Shown here: piece by piece, positions 14,458-20,819 of the stretch
Position numbering within the stretch: position 1 is the first letter of the stretch
Layout: the number at the start of each line of letters is the position of its first letter
Virus record (IMG/VR): IMGVR_UViG_3300035682_000143
Coordinates: 1 to 28,649 of that record
Length of the DNA stretch: 28,649 nucleotides
Direction: 5' to 3' (one strand)
Source: a virus
Notes under the pieces: model-generated
The model's database searches: none
Seen by the model: only the letters and a program-made list of their open reading frames with translations
Told to the model about the DNA's origin: nothing
Program-made: the position numbers and the translations under genes

Positions 14458-16803
14458 ATGACAACATCAGCCAAAGCCATCACTGTTATCAAGCGCAGTG
14501 GAGAAAAAGAACAACTAATGATCGAAAAATGGCAGGCTCAGATCACTAAGATATGTGCAGGTATAGCAGACGTAAGTCAAAGCATGGTAGAGATTAAAGC
14601 ACAGCCTCATTTCTATGATGGCATTACTACACAAGAAATTGATGAGATTACATTACGTGCTATCGTAAATCTTATTGACGTGGAAGCCAATCCGGATATC
14701 GGACACACAAATTATCAATACGTAGCAGGCAAGCAACGCCTAAGTATGCTACGGAAAGATGTCTATGGTAGCTATGATGTACCAAGTCTTTATAACATCG
14801 TTAAAAAGAATGTAGCAACCGGTCTATACACAAGTGAACTTCTCGACTGGTACTCGGAAGAAGATTGGAACAAGATGAATGACATGTTGGATCATGAAAA
14901 AGATGAGCAATACAGTTATGCCGCCATTGAACAACTTATCGAAAAATATCTTGTAAAGAACAGAGCAACGAAAGAAACGTATGAAACTCCACAGATTAGA
15001 TACATGGTCGCGGCCGCTACTGTATTTCACGCAGAAGAACCGAATGCGGCGAGAATGCGATTTATCAAAGAATATTACACAGCAGCCAGCGACGGGCTTT
15101 TCACATTGGCTACGCCGGTGCTTGCTGGGCTTGGCACTCCTACTAAGCAGTTCAGTAGCTGTGTGCTTATCCGCAGTGATGATGATTTGGATAGTATCTT
15201 TGCTAGTGGTGAAATGATGGCCAAGTATGCCAGCAAACGTGCCGGCATTGGTTTAGAAATTGGACGACTACGTCCATTAGGCAGTCCTATTAGGGGCGGC
15301 GAAATTATGCACACGGGTATGATACCTTTCCTTAAGAAATGGTTCGGTGATCTGCGTAGTTGCAGTCAAGGAGGTATTCGTAATGCAAGTGCTACTGTTT
15401 TTTATCCTATTTGGCATCATCAGTTTGATGATCTTATTGTCCTTAAGAACAACCAAGGAACAGAAGAAACCCGAGTCCGTCATATGGATTATGGGGTTGT
15501 GCTTAGTGCTTTCTTCTGGAGAAGATTTAAAAACAAAGAAGACATAACTTTCTTTGATCCTAATGAAGTACCAGACTTATACGAAGCATTTTATTCTAAC
15601 ACAAAACTCTTTGAAGAACTTTATGTTAAGTATGAAAATACTCCAGGCCTTCGTACAAAAACAATGTCGGCTGAAGAAGTATTCAAGTCTGGCATTTTAA
15701 AAGAACGCACAGATACAGGACGTATCTATCTAGTGTTCATCGACAATGTAATGAAACAAGGACCATTCGATCCCGAGTATCATACAATTTACCAGAGTAA
15801 CTTATGCTGTGAAATTCTTTTACCTACTAAATCCTTTAAACGTTTGGATGACAGCGATGGTCGTATCGCACTTTGCACTTTGGGCTCAATCAATTGGGGT
15901 GCGTTCCGTAACCCAGAAGACATGCGCCGTGCTTGCCGCATACTGCATCGTAGCCTCAATAACATTCTTGACTATCAAGACTTTCTTTCCATCCAGTCTA
16001 AACTATCCAACGACGAAATCAGACCGCTGGGAATCGGTATCACCAACCTCGCCTACTGGCACGCCAAGCGAAGTCTTAGGTACGGAGAACGAGACAGCTT
16101 GGCTGAAGTCAAGACGTGGATGGAACACCAAGCCTACTACTTGACAGAAGCCAGTGTTGAGCTAGCCAAAGAACGTGGTGCGTGTTTAGGCAGTGACAAG
16201 ACACGTTACGGACAAGGCGTCTTTCCGTGGGAACTACGTGCCAATGGTGTAAATGAATTAGCAAACTTTACTCCTGAATTAGATTGGGAGACACTACGTA
16301 CTAACATGAAACAATACGGTGTTCGTAATGCTACACAAATGGCAGTTGCTCCGGTAGAGTCTAGCTCAGTTGTTATTAACAGCACAAATGGTATTGAAAT
16401 GCCAATGAGCTTGATTAGCACAAAAGAAAGTAAGGCAGGTTCATTTACGCAGGTTGTTCCTGAATACCATAAACTTAAAAACAAATATCAAATGATGTGG
16501 GAACAAAAAGACTGTGATGGTTATTTGAAGACAGCATCAGTTATTGCCGCTTATGTTGATCAAAGCATTAGTACAAATACATTCTACAATCCTGCTCACT
16601 TTGCAGACCGCAAAGTTCCAACGACATTGATTGCTAAAAACTTAATGCAAGCTCACTATTGGGGATTGAAAACATTCTACTATAGCTTGATTAATAAGGC
16701 AGGTAGTAAAGCGGCAGCAGAACCACAACCTGATAATGTTATTAGTTTAAATTTTAATCAACAAGAAGAACTTGATGATGACTGCGAGGCCTGTAAGTTA
16801 TAA
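14458..16803 (+). CDS. nrdA: Ribonucleotide reductase class Ia, large subunit
   Basis: A 781-residue alpha subunit (E. coli NrdA has 761) that reduces ribonucleoside diphosphates to deoxy forms for phage DNA synthesis. An N-terminal ATP-cone spans about residues 5-100. Catalytic residues are visible: C235 in FSSCVL, the N448-L-C450-C-E452 block matching E. coli N437/C439/E441, and the C-terminal redox pair C776/C779 in CEACKL. The C-x2-C pair would accept electrons from glutaredoxin, whose gene lies downstream. The ATG at 14458 is chosen because GAGGA sits 11 bases upstream of it and would lie inside the frame of ATG 14440. A central part (about 15840-16240) has markedly higher GC than its surroundings. 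The stop overlaps the next ATG. Confidence 0.96.
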   Translation: MTTSAKAITVIKRSGEKEQLMIEKWQAQITKICAGIADVSQSMVEIKAQPHFYDGITTQEIDEITLRAIVNLIDVEANPDIGHTNYQYVAGKQRLSMLRKDVYGSYDVPSLYNIVKKNVATGLYTSELLDWYSEEDWNKMNDMLDHEKDEQYSYAAIEQLIEKYLVKNRATKETYETPQIRYMVAAATVFHAEEPNAARMRFIKEYYTAASDGLFTLATPVLAGLGTPTKQFSSCVLIRSDDDLDSIFASGEMMAKYASKRAGIGLEIGRLRPLGSPIRGGEIMHTGMIPFLKKWFGDLRSCSQGGIRNASATVFYPIWHHQFDDLIVLKNNQGTEETRVRHMDYGVVLSAFFWRRFKNKEDITFFDPNEVPDLYEAFYSNTKLFEELYVKYENTPGLRTKTMSAEEVFKSGILKERTDTGRIYLVFIDNVMKQGPFDPEYHTIYQSNLCCEILLPTKSFKRLDDSDGRIALCTLGSINWGAFRNPEDMRRACRILHRSLNNILDYQDFLSIQSKLSNDEIRPLGIGITNLAYWHAKRSLRYGERDSLAEVKTWMEHQAYYLTEASVELAKERGACLGSDKTRYGQGVFPWELRANGVNELANFTPELDWETLRTNMKQYGVRNATQMAVAPVESSSVVINSTNGIEMPMSLISTKESKAGSFTQVVPEYHKLKNKYQMMWEQKDCDGYLKTASVIAAYVDQSISTNTFYNPAHFADRKVPTTLIAKNLMQAHYWGLKTFYYSLINKAGSKAAAEPQPDNVISLNFNQQEELDDDCEACKL

Positions 16804-17456
16804 TGCTAGAAACAATTTGCGATATTATGGTAGACGCTTATAAGCGTAATTGGATTACTAGTCGTGATGGCAATGTAAGTATTCGACACCACGACCGTGA
16901 TCATTTTTATATTACACCCAGCGGAGTTCGGAAACAAACTCTACAACCTGATCAATTTAAAAAGATTGGAATTGAAAAAGGGTATTATGATCAACCACCT
17001 CGATTGTATCATGCTAGCAAAGAACTAGAATACAGCGATATTAGTAAGAATTTACAGCCTAGTGGAGAACTACCATTACACTTTGGCTTGCAAAAAGAAA
17101 TGGGTCAACATAACAGCGATGTTCGAGTTGTTGTTCATGTGCATCCAACCTACTGTATTGCCGCTATGCATGCCGGTATTGATTTGAGTACTATTAGTAA
17201 TGCGTTCCCGGAACTTAATCGATATACCAAAGTGGCTCCTAATGTAGGAGATGTGCCTCCGATTAGCCAAGAGCTTGCAGACCAATGTCATAAGATGTTA
17301 CAATTAGATGATGCCGGCAATATTGCTTTTGATATAGTTGGAATTAAAGGGCACGGCGTTGTTGCTATAGACACTAGCCCGTGGCGTGCCTACGAGCACA
17401 TAGAACGATTAGAACATATTTGCAAGATAGTACTTGCGTCAGGAAATTACAAATGA
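16803..17456 (+). CDS. Class II aldolase/adducin-family protein
   Basis: A 217-residue protein of the class II aldolase fold (L-fuculose-1-phosphate aldolase, ribulose-5-phosphate epimerase and relatives; about 210-230 residues). SRDGNVSIRHHDRDHFYITPSG holds the phosphate-binding loops; SGELPLH gives the catalytic acid (E89); HVHPTY gives two zinc ligands (H112, H114); the third is H184 in KGHGVV. All expected metal ligands are present, so it should be active on some sugar phosphate, but the substrate cannot be told. It sits between nrdA and nrdB with one- and four-base overlaps, so it is co-made with ribonucleotide reductase, suggesting a link to nucleotide or pentose metabolism (inference). 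Confidence 0.88.
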   Translation: MLETICDIMVDAYKRNWITSRDGNVSIRHHDRDHFYITPSGVRKQTLQPDQFKKIGIEKGYYDQPPRLYHASKELEYSDISKNLQPSGELPLHFGLQKEMGQHNSDVRVVVHVHPTYCIAAMHAGIDLSTISNAFPELNRYTKVAPNVGDVPPISQELADQCHKMLQLDDAGNIAFDIVGIKGHGVVAIDTSPWRAYEHIERLEHICKIVLASGNYK

Positions 17457-18553
17457 GCAAACAACAATATAACTTAAACACAAAAACAGATTATTTAAAT
17501 CGTAAAATGTTTCTAGACCCAGCCGGTCCAGTTACTATTCAACGATTCGAAGAAGTAAAATACAATAAAATCGCTGACTTTGAAACAACAGCACGTGGAT
17601 TCTTTTGGGTGCCAGAAGAGATTAGCCTAAGCAAAGATGCCAACGACTTTAAAGAAGCCAGTGATGCAGTTAAACATATCTTTACTAGTAACCTATTGCG
17701 TCAAACAGCACTAGACAGTTTACAAGGCAGAGCACCTAGTCAAGTGTTTACGCCTGTAGTATCCTTGCCAGAACTAGAGGCATTGATTTATAACTGGAGC
17801 TTCTTTGAAACCAACATTCATAGTCGTAGCTATAGTCACATCATTCGTAACATTTACAATGTACCTAAAGATGTATTCAATACTATCCATGATACAAAAG
17901 AAATTGTAGACATGGCATCAAGTGTTGGCAACTACTATGATAAGTTGCACAGAATTAACTGCATGAAGGAAATGGATGGCTCGGTTAATGAAAAGGAACA
18001 TATCAAAGCAATCTACATGGCATTACATGCCAGTTACGCATTAGAAGCATTCCGCTTTATGGTATCGTTTGCTACAAGCCTAGCAATGGTTGAGAACAAA
18101 ATCTTTATTGGTAATGGCAACATCATTAGTTTAATTTTACAAGATGAGTTATTACACAAAGGGTGGACAGCTTTCTTAATCAATCAAGTTGTTAAAGAAG
18201 ACTCACGTTTTGCCGCCATTAAAGGTGAATGTGAACAAGAAGTATATCAACTGTACATGGATGTTATTCGCGAAGAAAAGGAATGGGCTGATTATTTGTT
18301 TAATCGAGGACCAGTAATTGGATTGAATGCAGCCATTCTAAAAGAGTTTGTTGATTATACAGCCGCAGGAGCATTAAAGGATATTGGTATTAAATATTTA
18401 AGTCCTGCGCCGAAGTCAACTCCTATACCGTGGTTTAACAAGCACAGTGATACTAGCAAAAAACAAACGGCATTGCAAGAAAGCGAAAGCACTAATTATG
18501 TTATTGGTGTAATGAGCGAAAGTATTGATTATGATGCACTACCCGCACTATAA
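17453..18553 (+). CDS. nrdB: Ribonucleotide reductase class Ia, small subunit
   Basis: A 366-residue beta subunit (E. coli NrdB has 376) that holds the di-iron centre and tyrosyl radical. D88 (LDSLQG), E119 and H123 (ETNIHSRSY), Y127, the EAFRF glutamate and the E/H pair of QDELLHKGW all align with the E. coli ligands and Y122. An oddity is that E119 and H123 are four apart, whereas E115 and H118 in E. coli are three apart: one residue (Asn) is inserted. The C-terminus, DYDALPAL, is the expected acidic tail that docks in NrdA. The ATG at 17453 overlaps the aldolase stop (ATGA), with AGGA 9 bases before it. Confidence 0.95.
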   Translation: MSKQQYNLNTKTDYLNRKMFLDPAGPVTIQRFEEVKYNKIADFETTARGFFWVPEEISLSKDANDFKEASDAVKHIFTSNLLRQTALDSLQGRAPSQVFTPVVSLPELEALIYNWSFFETNIHSRSYSHIIRNIYNVPKDVFNTIHDTKEIVDMASSVGNYYDKLHRINCMKEMDGSVNEKEHIKAIYMALHASYALEAFRFMVSFATSLAMVENKIFIGNGNIISLILQDELLHKGWTAFLINQVVKEDSRFAAIKGECEQEVYQLYMDVIREEKEWADYLFNRGPVIGLNAAILKEFVDYTAAGALKDIGIKYLSPAPKSTPIPWFNKHSDTSKKQTALQESESTNYVIGVMSESIDYDALPAL

Positions 18554-18562
18554 GGAGATTAT

Positions 18563-18724
18563 ATGACATTTGATGAAAAAGTAAGAGAATATTGTCCAAT
18601 GGAGGACACTGAGTATGAAGGATTTTGTATTGATAATCATGCTACAATAAAAGTTAAAACAGCAAAATGCAGTCACAGAGATTACTGCGAAAATCTTAAA
18701 AAAGAATTAGAAGAAGCGAAATGA
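18563..18724 (+). CDS. Small cysteine-containing protein
   Basis: A 53-residue protein: MTFDEKVREYC..., with cysteines at residues 11, 22, 36 and 42 and a helical, charged C-terminus. Four cysteines could bind one metal ion, but the spacing is not that of a known finger. AAGGAG ends 6 bases before the ATG, a strong ribosome-binding site, and the stop overlaps the next ATG. It sits in the Nrd/glutaredoxin operon, so a redox or metal role is conceivable. Confidence 0.7.
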   Translation: MTFDEKVREYCPMEDTEYEGFCIDNHATIKVKTAKCSHRDYCENLKKELEEAK

Positions 18725-19158
18725 AAATTAACGAAGTAACATCATCGCAAATTAATGATAAATGGTTTGATCAAGGTAGTTTCAAAACATTTAAAAAGCC
18801 TAACAAAGAACGCTATGAGATTGCTCAACAAGCAGGCACAGTTCAAACACTGGAAGGCCCAGTTAACTATCAAGCAGGCCATTACATTATGACTGGACCA
18901 AAAGGTGAGCAATATCCAATCACACCTGAAAAGTTTCACAGTATGAAAGATGATTTAGGCAACGGCGTTTGTACACCTAAGAAGATTGTTAAACTTGCTA
19001 AACTAGCAGATCATAACGGTGTTATCCATACTTCATGGGGCGATTTAAATTATACAGCCGGCAATGATTTTATTGTCAAGCATGGTTCAAATGATTATGG
19101 TGCAGTAAAGAAAGATATCTTTGCTCAAACTTATGACACACCGCAGGACTTTCAATAA
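18721..19158 (+). CDS. Two-repeat PGDYG-like protein of unknown function
   Basis: A 145-residue protein with an internal duplication. GTVQTLEGPVNYQAGHYIMT (about residues 39-58) and GVIHTSWGDLNYTAGNDFIV (about 100-119) share G-x-(V/I)-x-T-x2-G-x-(V/L)-N-Y-x-A-G, each followed by a short extension (TGPKGEQYPITPEKF in the first). This looks like the phage 'PGDYG' type of small domain repeated twice. The start overlaps the previous stop (ATGA). The N-terminus MKINEVTSS lacks a signal peptide. The function is unknown; the expression context is the dNTP operon. Confidence 0.72.
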   Translation: MKINEVTSSQINDKWFDQGSFKTFKKPNKERYEIAQQAGTVQTLEGPVNYQAGHYIMTGPKGEQYPITPEKFHSMKDDLGNGVCTPKKIVKLAKLADHNGVIHTSWGDLNYTAGNDFIVKHGSNDYGAVKKDIFAQTYDTPQDFQ

Positions 19159-19166
19159 GGCATAAT

Positions 19167-19325
19167 ATGCAAGTAAGAGTAAAAGAACAACAAGAAGAAT
19201 TCGGCGCCTGCGGTTGCGGTCGTAGCCCCAACGGTAAATGTATCGGCTGGCATGGCCTAACTGAAGAAGAGTTTCAAGCCGCATTAACAGAATACGAAGA
19301 AAGTTTATTTAGGGACGATGAATGA
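19167..19325 (+). CDS. CDGSH-like mini iron-sulphur or zinc protein
   Basis: A 52-residue protein with C15-G-C17-G-R-S20-PNGK-C25-I-G27-W-H29. This is close to the CDGSH consensus C-x-C-x2-S-x3-P-x-C-D-G-S-H, with one fewer residue between Ser and the third Cys and with IGW in place of DGS; the three-Cys/one-His set and C-x3-H spacing are kept. A helical acidic tail follows (TEEEFQAALTEYEES). Binding of a [2Fe-2S] cluster or zinc is an inference. It lies eight bases after the previous stop, and its end overlaps the glutaredoxin start, so it is made with it. Confidence 0.7.
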   Translation: MQVRVKEQQEEFGACGCGRSPNGKCIGWHGLTEEEFQAALTEYEESLFRDDE

Positions 19326-19561
19326 AAGTAGAAATTTATACAAAAGACGCATGTCCATACTGTGTCCAAGCAAAAAACTTGTTTAACAGTAAAGGATGGG
19401 AGTTTACAGAACACCATATTAATGCAACAACAAGAGAAACATTGTTAGAATCTCTAACAACAAGATTAGGGGTAGCGCCACGCACCGTACCTCAAATCTT
19501 TATTGATGATCAGGCCATTGGTGGTTATACTGATCTAGTCACGTGGTTAAAAACTCAATAA
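19322..19561 (+). CDS. Glutaredoxin
   Basis: A 79-residue thioredoxin-fold protein with the dithiol active site CPYC (residues 11-14), the cis-proline block TVPQIFIDD and the GGYTDL glutathione-site motif. It probably recycles the C-terminal cysteine pair of NrdA, using host glutathione. T4 has a comparable gene (nrdC). The start is ATG 19322, four bases into an ATGA overlap with the CDGSH-like gene. The stop lies within the late promoter of the next gene. The length is normal for the family. Confidence 0.95.
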   Translation: MKVEIYTKDACPYCVQAKNLFNSKGWEFTEHHINATTRETLLESLTTRLGVAPRTVPQIFIDDQAIGGYTDLVTWLKTQ

Positions 19562-19564
19562 ATA
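19557..19564 (+). promoter_or_regulatory. T4-like late promoter, leaderless type
   Basis: AATAAATA followed by CATAT and ATG (19570); the 16-base string is identical to that at 3867-3882. It marks the change from the dNTP operon to structural genes. Confidence 0.65.
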
Positions 19565-19569
19565 CATAT

Positions 19570-19878
19570 ATGTTAAAAGAAAACAAAATTGGACAAACAG
19601 TCAGTATGAAACTAGCCAATGGCGACGAAGTCGTGGGCAAAATCACTGGACAAACAGCGGAAGGTCTTACTATCAGTAAGCCTGTTATTCTAGCGGCCAG
19701 CAGAGATGGATTACAAATGATTCCTTTTATGATGACTGCTGAACCCAACAGCGACTTCGTATTCAAAGCACATACAATTATGTGTGTAGCAGATACCAAC
19801 GAACAAGTCAGTGATGCTTATCTTGAAAGCACAACTGGCATTAAGCCGGTTCGAAACTCTAGTAGCATCATATTATAA
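19570..19878 (+). CDS. LSm-like small protein
   Basis: A 102-residue protein whose N-terminal part, VSMKLANGDEVVGKITGQTA followed by EGLTISKPVIL, follows the Sm1 pattern of LSm/Hfq-type small beta barrels (hydrophobic strand, L-x-NG, bend, G-x-hydrophobic strand). The C-terminal 25 residues are polar and flexible. There is no signal peptide. The start is the ATG at 19570 beside the late promoter; an in-frame ATG at 19543 lies inside the glutaredoxin gene. The fold call is inference from pattern only; a capsid or tail role under late control is as likely as RNA binding. Confidence 0.75.
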   Translation: MLKENKIGQTVSMKLANGDEVVGKITGQTAEGLTISKPVILAASRDGLQMIPFMMTAEPNSDFVFKAHTIMCVADTNEQVSDAYLESTTGIKPVRNSSSIIL

Positions 19879-19879
19879 T

Positions 19880-20818
19880 ATGCCACAAGTACACAGATTA
19901 ACTGATGATAATACTGCCGGTGCTCCGATCATCGTAGTAATTCAGAACTCTGTGTATACTAACTATCTATTAACAAGCGTAGACGGAAGTCCTGTAGCAG
20001 GACACGGTCCAGGAGTTCACGGCGGTCCGTTAACGGCTAACGGAAGTTCCAATGTATTCATAGAATACATACCTGTGAATAGACTAGGAGATCCTGATAC
20101 CTGTGGACACCGAAGAGCTATAGGCAGTCCTAATGTATACGTTGATGACATCAACGGTGACGGTGTAGACACAGCTTCTCAAATTGAGCCAGGAACAATA
20201 ATAGTTGAAGGCAGAGTAATGTATGAAAATACAACTCGAGGTATTGCTGCCGCCGTTAAAGATGAAAAGAAAGTTAGTCCCAATCTTCCTACATATCACG
20301 AAGACCCACCAACAGTTGATCAAACCAATCCACCTCCTCAGCCAAGTCCTCCTTCAGGATGTAAAAATAGTAAGTACTTTACATTAGCAGACAGCAGGAT
20401 GCCTATAGAAGCGCAGATGGGTTTAACTAAAGAACAAATAGAATGTAATTGGATTGCACTATGCACTAACATACTAGATCCTTTGCGTGACGCAGGAGTT
20501 AATTTTAAAATTAACAGCGCATTTAGAACATTGGCTTATAACAAAAGCATAGGTAGCTCTAACAACAGTGATCATACTATTGGATGCGCCGCTGATTTAA
20601 CTATCGGCAGTAGCAAAGCAAATGTAAAATTACTTAATAAAGTTTTGAATAAACTTCCTTACTCGCAGTTGATATATGAAGGCACATGGGTTCATGTGGC
20701 ATATGGAGGCAGAGGTCCAAAAGGTGATGCCAAAGTGATGTATACTTACACAGGAGCCAGCCCAATAGCGGCAGGCTCTACTGGCAACAGATTACCTTCG
20801 AATTTAAGAACAGCATAA
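19880..20818 (+). CDS. PAAR spike protein fused to an M15 peptidase domain
   Basis: A 312-residue protein. Residues 1 to about 100 form a PAAR-type domain: HRLTDDNTAGAP, VDGSPV, GVHGG, NGSSNVFIEYIPVNRLGD, CGHRRAIGSPNVYVDD are the typical His/Gly/Ser blocks that build a metal-bound cone at the tip of tail or type VI spikes. A proline-rich linker follows (NPPPQPSPPSG, near residue 155). The C-terminal domain, from about residue 170, resembles Peptidase_M15: H232-x6-D239 in SDHTIGCAADL, with H272 in WVHV as the third zinc ligand and SAFRT near residue 214. It would cut peptide cross-links of peptidoglycan during entry. T4 splits these tasks between gp5 lysozyme and gp5.4. No ribosome-binding site is seen. 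Confidence 0.82.
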   Translation: MPQVHRLTDDNTAGAPIIVVIQNSVYTNYLLTSVDGSPVAGHGPGVHGGPLTANGSSNVFIEYIPVNRLGDPDTCGHRRAIGSPNVYVDDINGDGVDTASQIEPGTIIVEGRVMYENTTRGIAAAVKDEKKVSPNLPTYHEDPPTVDQTNPPPQPSPPSGCKNSKYFTLADSRMPIEAQMGLTKEQIECNWIALCTNILDPLRDAGVNFKINSAFRTLAYNKSIGSSNNSDHTIGCAADLTIGSSKANVKLLNKVLNKLPYSQLIYEGTWVHVAYGGRGPKGDAKVMYTYTGASPIAAGSTGNRLPSNLRTA

Positions 20819-20819
20819 C

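Noticed and set aside
14824-15483. Open frames on the opposite strand and other frames within nrdA
   Set aside because: They lie inside a well-supported gene, lack start signals and have unnatural composition; they are shadows.
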